The position numbers and the translations under genes were made by a program. Below, piece by piece: positions 19,040 to 27,526 of a DNA stretch of 64,000 nt (position 1 is its first letter; every line of letters begins with the position of its first letter). The DNA is from Algibacter pacificus (GTDB lineage Bacteria; Bacteroidota; Bacteroidia; Flavobacteriales; Flavobacteriaceae). The stretch spans positions 87,403 to 151,402 of the forward strand of contig NZ_VOGY01000012.1 in the NCBI RefSeq assembly GCF_008033385.1, read 5' to 3'. Below the pieces are notes generated by a model. That model did not search any database. It saw only the letters and a program-made list of their open reading frames with translations, and was not told the DNA's origin.

Positions 19040-19645
19040 TCAGTCGTTAATAAAAACAAATAAGTTGCCACTTTTAAAAGAAATTTCTATAGTATTTTGA
19101 ATCGCTTTATTACGTGTGCCAATGCGCTTTCCGAAGGAAAGCGTTTCATTATTTAAAGAGTACTGCAAACCTTTAGTAACAATTCCAATAGCTTCAGGAA
19201 ACGGCACTAAAGACACTGTTTTTTTGTTACAATTAGAAATTTTGGTAATATTATCGGCTAAAAAATAATAGCCGAAATTATCGAAAAAGGTTAAATTTAA
19301 TTGTTCCCGCCATTGTATAGCAGTGTGCAAATTTCCTAAAAAGTGATCTTGCTCTTTTCCGCTCGCCCCAAAAACATGAATTATGTTTAACTTTTTATCA
19401 AATAGAATTTGAAGTATTTTATCGAAATCTGTAAAATCTTGATTTGGGGTGTGAATAACATTTATAGTCTGTGGTATTTCTTCAAGGGAATCAAAATCTC
19501 CGCTAATAAAATCGGGTACAATATCGTGACTCTTCAAATATTGGTAAGCTCCATCTGTAGCGCAAACCAACTTATATTCGGCTAAATTAGGAAGCTCTTT
19601 TGGTTGCTCTCCATTTAAAAACAAACATACTTTTTCTTTATTCAT
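19040..19645 (-). CDS. Thiamine pyrophosphokinase
   Basis: There are 201 residues. It transfers pyrophosphate from ATP to thiamine to make the cofactor thiamine diphosphate. The N-terminal half has the conserved ATDGAYQYL and DFISGDFDSL motifs (Asp residues for Mg/ATP) and DFDKILQIL. GASGKEQDHFLGN is the next family block, and the shorter C-terminal beta domain binds thiamine. Length and motif order match TPK. It is probably co-transcribed with the downstream ACT protein gene, with a 19-bp gap. Confidence 0.87.
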   Translation of the reverse strand: MNKEKVCLFLNGEQPKELPNLAEYKLVCATDGAYQYLKSHDIVPDFISGDFDSLEEIPQTINVIHTPNQDFTDFDKILQILFDKKLNIIHVFGASGKEQDHFLGNLHTAIQWREQLNLTFFDNFGYYFLADNITKISNCNKKTVSLVPFPEAIGIVTKGLQYSLNNETLSFGKRIGTRNKAIQNTIEISFKSGNLFVFIND

Positions 19646-19704
19646 AAAAACAAAAATAGTAAACTTAACATACTATTTAATTTAAAACCAAATGCTATTT
19701 AAAT

Positions 19705-20205
19705 TTAAACAAATAGCATGATGATAGTAAGCACCACTCCTCCAATGGTAAAATACATACCTTTTTTAAATATTTTAGTTTTAGGCATAAACATCCAAAA
19801 CGATGAAATAGCGAAAAAGAAAAGTGATACACCAAAAAATACGTTTAACCAAAACAATGGCTCTGCCGATGTAGCCTTATGTAAATGCGTCATCCGTGTT
19901 AATACAAAAGGTAACTCTTTGTTGGTATACTTAGCAAAACCTGTAGCCTTATTGTATTCTCCATTTTTAAAGAATACGATATCGCCTTCTGTTTTATCTA
20001 CTTGAAACCTTTTAAGATGCAAAGCTCTTCCTAATTCCTGGCCTTTTAAATTAGGTTTTAAAGTTTTCTCAACATTGGTTTCTTTCTTTAAAAAATCGGT
20101 ATTTCTAAATATTAAAACTATGCCACTTAATGAGTAAACAATCATTATTCCTATTAAGAAAAATCCTAAGTAGCGGTGTATAAGCCGCATCCATTTATTG
20201 GTCAT
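19705..20205 (-). CDS. PepSY-associated transmembrane protein
   Basis: The 166-residue protein has an N-terminal membrane helix (RYLGFFLIGIMIVYSLSGIVL), a periplasmic middle that resembles PepSY (KATGFAKYTNKELPFVLTRM), a helix from NVFFGVSLFFFAISSFWMF, and a last helix (MYFTIGGVVLTIIMLFV). HRYLGFFLIG and THLHKATSAEPLFWLNVFF are typical of small PepSY_TM proteins often found near iron or siderophore uptake genes. Here no such gene is adjacent, although TonB receptors lie on both sides. Function is not known. Confidence 0.75.
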   Translation of the reverse strand: MTNKWMRLIHRYLGFFLIGIMIVYSLSGIVLIFRNTDFLKKETNVEKTLKPNLKGQELGRALHLKRFQVDKTEGDIVFFKNGEYNKATGFAKYTNKELPFVLTRMTHLHKATSAEPLFWLNVFFGVSLFFFAISSFWMFMPKTKIFKKGMYFTIGGVVLTIIMLFV

Positions 20206-20327
20206 AAAAATATAATTTTAATGTGTTGGACTTAACTCCTTTATAAAGGTTTAATCCTATTCATAAAAAAAATGCTCAAAATATAATTTCAAACATTTTA
20301 TTAATTTTTTGGCAAATATAAATTTCT

Positions 20328-21173
20328 TTATTGAAAAGAAATCCCTTTTTTGTTACCATTATATTTGAAAGGTTCAAAAGAATCGTCCAGCACCTGGCAA
20401 TCTACATTTACTGAAGTTCCAACGGCATTCCCAAAAATACTTGCAACGGCAGAATCGGCAGCATTTCTTCCATTTGCTATTTTTACTAGACCGTTTAAAG
20501 CAACTAATTTGGTCGAGTCGAATATAATCCAATCGCCATCTATATAAGCTTCAAAACAGGCATGAAAATCTGGTGGATTTAATTGATATGCATAACCTGT
20601 GTAATATCTTGCAGGAATAGACAAGGCTCTACAAAGCGCAATGCCCAAGTGTGCAAAATCGCGACAAACACCAACACGCTCTGTAATAGTATCTATGGCC
20701 GAAGTTTGAGAATCTGTACTCCCGCTAGTATATTCTATATTGTTATAAATCCATTCTGTTATGGCCATAACTTTATCATAAACCGATGTGTAATGTCCAA
20801 ATTTATTAAAAGAGAATTTCATTAATTTATCAGACTGACAGTAACGACTTGGGTAAAGAAAGGACGCAATATAACTATCGAGTTCTACGACAGACACCAG
20901 ATTTTCAGAATAGCTTTCATCTATAATTTTATAGGTCATATCTACAACGGCAGAATATGACAAAGAAAAATTACAGGGTTCTTGTATTTTAAGTCTCATA
21001 AATTTAGATCTGCCATCGTGAGCGGTAAAAATCTCGTGATTAATCACTGGATCAATCAATAAATTTTCTTCTAAAACCGTTTGACTAGCGGTATTCAACG
21101 CGTGAATATTAAAAATAAATGTTGTTGGACCATTTACATTATAAGACAACGAACTTTTTACACTAAATTTCAT
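20328..21173 (-). CDS. Transglutaminase-like cysteine protease family protein
   Basis: The 281-residue protein has an N-terminal bacterial transglutaminase-like domain (YNVNGPTTFIFNIHALNTAS, residues 1-85) and a papain-like transglutaminase core. The catalytic triad is visible: C170 in ERVGVCRDFAHLG, H204 in DFHACFEAY and D219 in IIFDST. There is no signal peptide, so the site of action is probably cytoplasmic. Proteins of this type are often peptidases or protein-amide hydrolases; the substrate is unknown. It is followed only by the oppositely oriented or minus-strand ferredoxin region. Confidence 0.85.
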   Translation of the reverse strand: MKFSVKSSLSYNVNGPTTFIFNIHALNTASQTVLEENLLIDPVINHEIFTAHDGRSKFMRLKIQEPCNFSLSYSAVVDMTYKIIDESYSENLVSVVELDSYIASFLYPSRYCQSDKLMKFSFNKFGHYTSVYDKVMAITEWIYNNIEYTSGSTDSQTSAIDTITERVGVCRDFAHLGIALCRALSIPARYYTGYAYQLNPPDFHACFEAYIDGDWIIFDSTKLVALNGLVKIANGRNAADSAVASIFGNAVGTSVNVDCQVLDDSFEPFKYNGNKKGISFQ

Positions 21174-21393
21174 ATTAAAAAAGGTTTTTTACGCATTCAA
21201 TAAATACTTCTTTTCAAAAATACGCGCATTCCTTGCCAAAGCTTGTCTCTAACAGATTAATTTTTGTAACAATTCAAGTAAATTTTACCTCAATCGAATT
21301 CCTTAAGATTTAACCACAAAAAGAAACCGTATATTTTAATAATACCTAAAACGATAGTATATAAATAATTATGTTTCAGTTTAGTACAAAAAA

Positions 21394-21420
21394 AAATCCT
21401 AAGCTTCAAACTCAGGATTT
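21394..21420 (-). terminator. Intrinsic terminator of the ferredoxin gene
   Basis: AAATCCTAAG (21394-21403) pairs with CTCAGGATTT (21411-21420) with one mismatch. On the minus strand the stem is followed by a run of nine T, and it lies about 27 bp past the ferredoxin stop. Confidence 0.8.
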
Positions 21421-21446
21421 ATATCTATTAATAAGATAATTTACTT

Positions 21447-21800
21447 CTAGCCTTCTGGATGCATAAAACGTTGTTTAGCCAAAAGTTCTTCTTCTGTTTC
21501 AACCACATCTTCATCTGGCACACAACAATCTACAGGGCAAACTGCAGCACATTGTGGCTCATCGTGAAATCCTTTACATTCTGTACATTTATCCGGTACA
21601 ATATAGTAAAGCTCATCGCTAATAGGTTCTTGCGCTTCATCTGCATCAACCTCATGTCCGTTCGTTAAAACAACTTTACCATCTAAACTGGTTCCATCTT
21701 TATAGCGCCAATCATCGGCACCTTCATATATTGCTGTATTTGGGCACTCTGGTTCGCAAGCCCCACAATTTATACACTCGTCTGTAATTATAATTGCCAT
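21447..21800 (-). CDS. 2[4Fe-4S] ferredoxin (Alvin type)
   Basis: The 117-residue protein carries two cluster sets: [16 protein letters not shown] at the N-terminus and [22 protein letters not shown] near the C-terminus. The second has an insertion between the second and third Cys, as in Allochromatium-type ferredoxins. Between them is an acidic loop ([13 protein letters not shown]). It is a low-potential electron carrier in the cytosol. It is divergent from acyl-CoA reductase with a 99-bp gap, an arrangement also seen in other flavobacteria; a partner enzyme cannot be named from sequence. Confidence 0.88.
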   Translation of the reverse strand: MAIIITDECINCGACEPECPNTAIYEGADDWRYKDGTSLDGKVVLTNGHEVDADEAQEPISDELYYIVPDKCTECKGFHDEPQCAAVCPVDCCVPDEDVVETEEELLAKQRFMHPEG

Positions 21801-21899
21801 AGTAATTTTTATTTTTAATAAATTTAAGAACTCTATCTCAGTTTCCTTAAATTTGCAATCGCAAAAATAAAGCCAAAACTATTCATAACCAAATTAAGA

Positions 21900-22958
21900 A
21901 TGAATTTACAAGAAAGAATTAACGCTTTTGTAAAATTAGGAGAATTTTTAAGTCAATTTTCTAACGAAGCGATACAAAAGAAAGATAATATTGAACATAA
22001 CAATTTATTTTTTGAAGGCTTTAAACACCAATTAAAACTTGCCGAAGAACATAATGGTTGGTTTACCGCAGAGAATATGGCTTTCGCTATTAACGGTTGG
22101 GTAGAGTGCTTAACCCAAGAAAACTTAACTAAGTGGCTTAACCAATATGAATTTAAAGATTTAACCCCTAAAAATGTTGCCGTAATTATGGCTGGTAATA
22201 TTCCTTTAGTTGGTTTTCATGATTTTCTTACCGTATTAATTACTGGTCATAAAGTGCTTGTAAAACAATCGAGCAACGATAAACACCTTCTACCCTATTT
22301 GGCAAAATATTTAGAATTTGTAGAGCCCAAATTTAAAGGGACTATTATTTTTACTGAAGAAAAACTTACTGCCTTCGATGCCGTAATTGCCACAGGTAGC
22401 GATAATACGGCCCGTTATTTTGAATACTATTTTAAAGGGAAACCCTCAATTATAAGAAATAATAGAAACTCGGTAGCCGTGCTAACTGGAAATGAAACAA
22501 AAGAGGATTTAAAAAACTTATCGGAAGATATTTTTAGATATTACGGTTTAGGTTGCCGCAATGTATCGAAACTATTTGTGCCTAAAGACTATAAATTTGA
22601 TGCCTTTTTTGAAGCCATTTACCACTGGCACCCTATTATGAACAAAGCAAAATACGCTAATAATTACGATTATAACAAAGCTGTTTATTTAATGAGTGAA
22701 TTTGATATGCTAGAAAATGGTTTTTTTATGATTAAAGAAGATAAAAGCTACGCATCACCCATTGCAACTCTGTTTTATGAGCATTATGACTCTATTAAGA
22801 GCTTAAATAAAAAACTAAAAACCGATGCTTATAAAATTCAGTGTATAGTTTCTAAGGGAAAAACTGAAAATGAAATCCCTTTTGGCAACACACAAAAACC
22901 AGAACTTTGGGATTATGCGGATAGTGTCGATTCTGTTGAATTTTTGTTAGCAATTTGA
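21900..22958 (+). CDS. Acyl-CoA reductase (LuxC-like)
   Basis: The 352-residue protein has the LuxC/aldehyde dehydrogenase-like NAD(P) region VAVIMAGNIPLVGFHDFL and VLVKQSSNDKHLLPYL. The catalytic Cys lies in YYGLGCRNVSKLF. LuxC proteins reduce acyl-CoA or acyl-ACP to aldehydes. The gene is divergent from the ferredoxin and precedes serC and serA on the plus strand. A TAAATTTG at 21848-21855 is a possible -7 element, without an obvious -33 element. The physiological substrate in this organism is unknown; the conserved neighbourhood with ferredoxin is suggestive, not proof. Confidence 0.8.
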   Translation: MNLQERINAFVKLGEFLSQFSNEAIQKKDNIEHNNLFFEGFKHQLKLAEEHNGWFTAENMAFAINGWVECLTQENLTKWLNQYEFKDLTPKNVAVIMAGNIPLVGFHDFLTVLITGHKVLVKQSSNDKHLLPYLAKYLEFVEPKFKGTIIFTEEKLTAFDAVIATGSDNTARYFEYYFKGKPSIIRNNRNSVAVLTGNETKEDLKNLSEDIFRYYGLGCRNVSKLFVPKDYKFDAFFEAIYHWHPIMNKAKYANNYDYNKAVYLMSEFDMLENGFFMIKEDKSYASPIATLFYEHYDSIKSLNKKLKTDAYKIQCIVSKGKTENEIPFGNTQKPELWDYADSVDSVEFLLAI

Positions 22959-23036
22959 CGAAAAAATTATTGAATTTTTAACATCATTTAAACAATAAAT
23001 TATCAACTTTGTGTCTTAATTTCTTTAAAAATAAAA

Positions 23037-24101
23037 ATGAAAAAACATAACTTTAGTGCAGGACCAAGTATTTTACCTCAAAGTGTATTATTAAAAGCTT
23101 CCGAGGCTATAGTTGATTACAACAATACGGGGTTATCTTTAATAGAAATATCACACAGAAGTAAAGAATTTGTTGATATCATGGAGAATGCTAGAAATCT
23201 AGCTATAGAACTTTTAGGATTAGAAGGAAAAGGATACAAGGCATTATTTTTACAAGGAGGCGCTAGTACACAGTTTTTAATGGTAGCCATGAATCTACTA
23301 GAAAAAAGAGCTGGCTATTTAAACACAGGAGCGTGGAGTGCTAAAGCCATTAAAGAAGCTAAAAAATTAGACGATATCTATGAAGTAGCTTCGTCGGCCG
23401 ATGCAAATTACAACTATATCCCTAAAGGTTTCGATATTCCTTCAGATTATGATTACTTTCACTGCACCTCCAACAACACGATTGTTGGTACACAAATGAA
23501 ACAGTTTCCAAAAACAACTGTTCCTACAATATGTGATATGAGTAGTGATATTTTTTCTCGTACTTTAGATTTTTCTCAATTCGATCTTATTTATGCCGGT
23601 GCTCAAAAAAACATGGGACCTGCAGGAACCACTTTAGTGATTGTTAAAGAAGATATTTTAGGAAAAGTATCTAGAGATATTCCATCAATAATGGATTATA
23701 AACTACATATTAAAGCCGGAAGTATGTTTAATACGCCTCCTGTTTTTGCTGTTTATACGTCTATGTTAACTTTAGAATGGTTAAAAGAACATGGTGGTAT
23801 TGCTGGAATTGAAAAAGAAAACGAAAAGAAAGCCACTTTAATGTATTCGGAAATTGATTTAAACCCTTTATTTAAAGGTTTTGCCGCAAAAGAAGACCGA
23901 TCTATGATGAATGCAACCTTCAACTTAACAAACGAAAACTTAAAAGAAACGTTTGATACCATGTTAAAAGAAGCTGGAATTAGTGCCGTAAATGGACACC
24001 GTAGCGTTGGCGGTTACCGTGCTTCAATGTATAACGCGCTACCTCTAGATAGTGTAAAAGCTCTAGTAGAAGTCATGAGCGAATTAGAAACTAAAGCATA
24101 A
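23037..24101 (+). CDS. serC: Phosphoserine aminotransferase
   Basis: The 354-residue PLP enzyme (fold type I, class V) makes phosphoserine from 3-phosphohydroxypyruvate and also acts in pyridoxine biosynthesis. Family landmarks are NFSAGPSILPQSVL at the start, EISHRSKEF, FLQGGASTQF, and PLP lysine K191 in YAGAQKNMGPAGTT. The C-terminal HRSVGGYRASMYNALP holds the phosphate-binding residues. Acting with the adjacent serA, it forms the core serine pathway; serB is not in the window. Confidence 0.95.
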   Translation: MKKHNFSAGPSILPQSVLLKASEAIVDYNNTGLSLIEISHRSKEFVDIMENARNLAIELLGLEGKGYKALFLQGGASTQFLMVAMNLLEKRAGYLNTGAWSAKAIKEAKKLDDIYEVASSADANYNYIPKGFDIPSDYDYFHCTSNNTIVGTQMKQFPKTTVPTICDMSSDIFSRTLDFSQFDLIYAGAQKNMGPAGTTLVIVKEDILGKVSRDIPSIMDYKLHIKAGSMFNTPPVFAVYTSMLTLEWLKEHGGIAGIEKENEKKATLMYSEIDLNPLFKGFAAKEDRSMMNATFNLTNENLKETFDTMLKEAGISAVNGHRSVGGYRASMYNALPLDSVKALVEVMSELETKA

Positions 24102-24165
24102 AAATAATATTTTCGTTTCCATGAAATTGGAAATATCATAAAGCCAACTAAATTAAATAAAATAG

Positions 24166-24185
24166 ATTCCCGCTTTTCTGGGAAT
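24166..24185. repeat. Small palindromic repeat between serC and serA
   Basis: ATTCCCGCTTTTCTGGGAAT, with 6-bp arms ATTCCC / GGGAAT. It resembles the palindromes near 55908-55927 and 55961-55980 in layout (inverted ATTYCCG arms around a T/A-rich loop). Another weak palindrome, TTTCCATGAAATTGGAAA, lies upstream in the same gap. Confidence 0.4.
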
Positions 24186-24203
24186 ATAAAAAAGAGAATT
24201 TCA

Positions 24204-25154
24204 ATGAAAGTATTAGCAAACGATGGCATTTCTCAAAGTGGAATTGATGCCTTAGAAAAAGCCGGTTACGAAGTTATTACAACTACTGTGGCTCAAGAAC
24301 AATTAATTAATTATATCAACGAAAAAGATATTGCTGTTTTATTGGTGCGTAGTGCAACTACTGTACGTCAAGACTTAATTGATGCTTGTCCTGGCCTTAA
24401 AATTATTGGTCGTGGTGGCGTTGGTATGGATAATATTGATGTAGAATATGCTCGTGAAAAGGGGCTTTCCGTTATTAATACGCCTGCCGCATCTTCACAT
24501 TCGGTAGCAGAATTAGTATTTGGCCACTTTTATGGCTTAGCTCGTTTTTTACATAACTCGAACCGAGACATGCCTTTAGAAGGTGACAGCAACTTTAAAG
24601 GTTTAAAGAAAGCTTATGCTAAAGGAACGGAGCTTAAAGGAAAAACCTTAGGGGTTTTAGGCTTTGGACGAATTGGTCAAGCGACGGCTAAAGTGGCATT
24701 AGGTGCTGGTATGAAAGTAGTTGCTTTCGATCCGTTTTTAGAACAAGCTAACTTAGAATTAGAGTTTTTTGACGGTCAAAAAGTAAACTTCGATATTAAA
24801 ACAGTTTCTAAAGAAGACGTTTTAAAACAAGCCGATTTTCTTACGCTTCACGTTCCTGCTCAAAAGGAGTATGTTATTGATGAAGCTGAATTTAAGATCA
24901 TGAAAGAAGGTGTAATTATCGCTAATGCCGCACGTGGTGGCGTACTTAATGAAGTGGCTTTGGTTAAAGCTATCGAAAGTGGAAAAGTAGCAGGTGCTGC
25001 CTTAGACGTTTTTGAAAAAGAACCAAAACCAGAAATGCAATTATTAATGAATTCAGCCTTATCACTTACACCTCATATTGGAGCAGCAACAAATCAAGCT
25101 CAAGATAGAATTGGTGAAGAATTAGCAACACAAATTATTTCTATTTTAGGATAA
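24204..25154 (+). CDS. serA: D-3-phosphoglycerate dehydrogenase (short form)
   Basis: The 316-residue NAD-dependent D-2-hydroxyacid dehydrogenase makes 3-phosphohydroxypyruvate. The nucleotide fold contains GVLGFGRIGQATAKVA. The catalytic triad is in NAARGG (Arg), VFEKEPKPE (Glu) and LTPHIGAAT (His). It has no C-terminal ACT domain, so serine feedback is probably weak or absent. The short form and the serC neighbour point to SerA rather than another D-2-hydroxyacid dehydrogenase. Start: ATG at 24204, 102 bp after serC with two short palindromes in between. Confidence 0.88.
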   Translation: MKVLANDGISQSGIDALEKAGYEVITTTVAQEQLINYINEKDIAVLLVRSATTVRQDLIDACPGLKIIGRGGVGMDNIDVEYAREKGLSVINTPAASSHSVAELVFGHFYGLARFLHNSNRDMPLEGDSNFKGLKKAYAKGTELKGKTLGVLGFGRIGQATAKVALGAGMKVVAFDPFLEQANLELEFFDGQKVNFDIKTVSKEDVLKQADFLTLHVPAQKEYVIDEAEFKIMKEGVIIANAARGGVLNEVALVKAIESGKVAGAALDVFEKEPKPEMQLLMNSALSLTPHIGAATNQAQDRIGEELATQIISILG

Positions 25155-25178
25155 TTATTTATTACATAGTTTTTATAA

Positions 25179-25207
25179 AACCCTCATCTCTTTTTGTTTT
25201 GAGGGTT
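25179..25207 (+). terminator. Hairpin after serA
   Basis: AACCCTCA (25179-25186) pairs with TGAGGGTT (25200-25207) around a T-rich loop, 25 bp after the serA stop. There is no strong T-tract after it, so it may be a partial terminator backed up by the next one. Confidence 0.6.
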
Positions 25208-25240
25208 ACTTATTTTATGTGACTCCGTAATTAATTTAGT

Positions 25241-25271
25241 GTCTTACTTTTAGAAGTAAGGACTTTTTTTT
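25241..25271 (+). terminator. Second, stronger terminator after serA
   Basis: GTC-TTACTT (25241-25249) pairs with AAGTAAGGAC (with one bulge), followed by a run of T at 25264-25271. Together with the preceding hairpin it makes a tandem 3' end. Confidence 0.7.
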
Positions 25272-25341
25272 GTACCTTGATTTCAATTTATAAACCCAAT
25301 ATACCTTTTTTTCTAAGGGGTATTAACTAAAAAAAACAAAG

Positions 25342-25977
25342 ATGTCAGGAATTTTAGACTTATTAAGTAGTGACTTAGGAAAATCAATTATTAGTGGTGT
25401 AGCTGGTTCTACAGGAAATGACACCAACAAAACAGCAAGTGCATTAACCATGGCTTTACCTGTTTTAATGAAAGCAATGCAACGGAATGCCGCAACTCCC
25501 GAAGGTGCCGCAGGACTTATGGGAGCCATACAAAGCAAACAAGATAATAATATTTTAGATAATTTAGGAGACTTGTTTAATGGTGGTGTTGATGATGCAG
25601 TTAAAACCGACGGTGAAAAAATATTGGGTCACGTTTTAGGCGCTAAACAAAGTGGTGTAGAACAAATTATTGGTCAAAAATCGGGTCTCGATGCTGGTTC
25701 GGTAGCTAGTATTTTAAAAGTGGCTGCCCCTATTTTAATGGGTGTTTTAGGTAATCAAGCAAAACAACAAAACGTAAGTGCCTCCAACGGTGTTGGCGAT
25801 TTACTAGGCGGACTGCTAGGTGGTAGTTCTGCGGGTAAAGAACAAAATTTCTTAGAATCTATTTTAGATGCTGATGGCGACGGTAGTGTTGTTGATGATG
25901 TGGCTGGAATGGTGCTCGGTGGTTCTAACAAATCTGGCGGTATTGGAGGTCTTTTAGGCGTGCTATTTGGTAAATAA
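25342..25977 (+). CDS. DUF937 (YidB-like) protein
   Basis: The 211-residue protein is rich in Gly, Ala, Leu and Asp. It has a DUF937-type helical start (SGILDLLSSDLGKSIISGVA, GNDTNKTASALTMALPVLMKAM) and repeats such as GLLGGLLGG and GGIGGLLGVLFG near the C-terminus. A calcium-like DADGDGSVVDD loop is visible. There is no signal peptide. DUF937 proteins are of unknown function. It is isolated, with a good terminator at 25997-26030. Confidence 0.85.
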   Translation: MSGILDLLSSDLGKSIISGVAGSTGNDTNKTASALTMALPVLMKAMQRNAATPEGAAGLMGAIQSKQDNNILDNLGDLFNGGVDDAVKTDGEKILGHVLGAKQSGVEQIIGQKSGLDAGSVASILKVAAPILMGVLGNQAKQQNVSASNGVGDLLGGLLGGSSAGKEQNFLESILDADGDGSVVDDVAGMVLGGSNKSGGIGGLLGVLFGK

Positions 25978-25996
25978 ATTCCATAATTATATATTA

Positions 25997-26030
25997 AAGA
26001 GGGCCAAGTTTATACTTGGCTCTTTTTTTT
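25997..26030 (+). terminator. Intrinsic terminator of the DUF937 gene
   Basis: AGAG(g)GCCAAGT and ACTTGGCTCT form a stem with a TTAT loop and one bulged G, then TTTTTTT. It lies about 20 bp after the stop. Confidence 0.85.
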
Positions 26031-26180
26031 GTTAAAAAATCTATGGTTTCGTGACTTTAAGGAATGGTTTTTGTAATTTTAAGCTATATATATGGCGTTT
26101 CACTTAATTAAAATTAAAGTTTACGCATTACTGATTGAAAAGATAAGCATATCATATATTTAATTAAATAAATTATACTC

Positions 26181-26624
26181 ATGAAACATTTTATATATTT
26201 TTTATTAATCTTTGGTTTTATTGCCAGTTGTAATACAAATAAAACAACAGCATCAAAAAAAATAGACGACGAAAAAATGGCTAACCAAAAGCTAAACGAT
26301 ACGGTTACCATTGCTAACGATGATTTAGAATACGAAATCATTATTATCGAACCTGGTTTTAATTCTTGGTTGGTAAGCCAAGCGAAACCAGAAGGCTACT
26401 ATTCGCAACAATACTTAGAAAATAGAAATTATCAATATGTAATAGAATGGAATCAACGGGTTAACCAACCCTCACGATTTAATCCTAATTTATATGAGTT
26501 GCAAATTGATTATCAAAACAATATAGATTATGGCTACGAAGTAAACTACAAATTATACAACTACTTTATTTTCTTTCAGCAAAGATATAAACAAAGATTA
26601 GGCCCTTACACCCCCCGTATTTAA
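26181..26624 (+). CDS. Lipoprotein of DUF6146 type
   Basis: The 147-residue protein has a lipoprotein signal (FLLIFGFIASC, lipid Cys at residue 17) followed by a Lys/Ser/Thr-rich linker and a compact domain (EYEIIIIEPGFNSWLVSQ, EGYYSQQYLENRNYQYVIEWN, YKLYNYFIFFQQRYKQRLGPY). I match it to the flavobacterial DUF6146 family from memory. The function is unknown; it is probably in the periplasm or outer membrane. It precedes a membrane protein gene by 37 bp. Confidence 0.7.
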   Translation: MKHFIYFLLIFGFIASCNTNKTTASKKIDDEKMANQKLNDTVTIANDDLEYEIIIIEPGFNSWLVSQAKPEGYYSQQYLENRNYQYVIEWNQRVNQPSRFNPNLYELQIDYQNNIDYGYEVNYKLYNYFIFFQQRYKQRLGPYTPRI

Positions 26625-26661
26625 ATCACTTTACTTACTTTTGCTCCACTAAACCAATACT

Positions 26662-27156
26662 GTGCAAAAATTTAAATCAAACTGGCAAATCACTAAAAAC
26701 TGGCAACTGGTTATTCCTTTAATAGGTATGATTGCTTTAGGTTACTGCGCTTTTAAACTTGCTGGTTTATTTGTTAGCACCAAAAACTTAGCTATAGCCT
26801 TAATTTTAGCCGCTATCATATTCTTTTTACTCCTCAAATTAACCCTAAAAATCTTCGAAAAAGTTGAAAAAAGATGGGAACTAACTTACCGTTGGGAATT
26901 AATAAGTGTTTTTTTAGTATTTGCAACTACAGGCTCTTCATCTGTTTTTGTAAGTCGTCCATTAATAAAACTTATGGGTATTAACAGAGATAATCTACCT
27001 CTATTTGCCTATTGGATTCTATATATTTTAATTGGATTTATTTTTTACCAAATACTCCTAGTGTGTATTGGATGGCTATTTGGACAATATAAATTTTTCT
27101 GGGATTTCGAAAAGAAAATGTTACGTAGAATAGGATTTAAACGCTTTTTGGATTAA
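26662..27156 (+). CDS. Conserved membrane protein (probably DUF6787)
   Basis: The 164-residue protein begins with QKFKSNWQITKNWQLVIPL and has helices at residues about 16-35 (VIPLIGMIALGYCAFKLAG), 41-60, 80-100 and 117-143. Family assignment is tentative. The start is GTG at 26662. The stop is immediately followed by the TTG of the next gene, suggesting translational coupling with the His-rich protein and the TonB receptor downstream. Confidence 0.7.
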   Translation: MQKFKSNWQITKNWQLVIPLIGMIALGYCAFKLAGLFVSTKNLAIALILAAIIFFLLLKLTLKIFEKVEKRWELTYRWELISVFLVFATTGSSSVFVSRPLIKLMGINRDNLPLFAYWILYILIGFIFYQILLVCIGWLFGQYKFFWDFEKKMLRRIGFKRFLD

Positions 27157-27489
27157 TTGGATCATATAAAAAAACATATCCTTTTTAAATCGCTAACCGT
27201 CCTGTTAGTGCTTATGCTATTTGTACCTGCCGGTGTAAAAATAGCTCATATATTTGCGCACCAACATCACAAAGTGTGTATCGTAGGGGATAAAGTGCAT
27301 ATTCATCAAGTGGATTTAGATTGTGATTTTCATAAATTTAGTATAGCACATCACTTTCAATTATCAGAAAAGTTTGTTGAATTATTTCAAACCTTATCCC
27401 ATACTCGTACTTATAATTTAACATATAATTTTTTTAATAATCATCGACCTTTATCTTTTTCTTTACGTGGTCCACCTACCTTAGTTTAA
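27157..27489 (+). CDS. Small His-rich secreted/membrane protein upstream of a TonB receptor
   Basis: The 110-residue protein starts at TTG directly after the previous stop codon. An N-terminal hydrophobic segment (LFKSLTVLLVLMLFVPAGVKI) would be a signal anchor or signal peptide. Then comes a dense histidine region (HIFAHQHHKVCIVGDKVHIH, DFHKFSIAHHF) with two Cys, looking like a metal-binding domain. No known family is recognised. Its position 37 bp before the TonB-dependent receptor suggests a shared role, perhaps metal acquisition or sensing; that is an inference. Confidence 0.65.
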   Translation: MDHIKKHILFKSLTVLLVLMLFVPAGVKIAHIFAHQHHKVCIVGDKVHIHQVDLDCDFHKFSIAHHFQLSEKFVELFQTLSHTRTYNLTYNFFNNHRPLSFSLRGPPTLV

Positions 27490-27526
27490 ATAAAAAAACA
27501 TTTATTTTTTAAACTAAAATTTAGTA

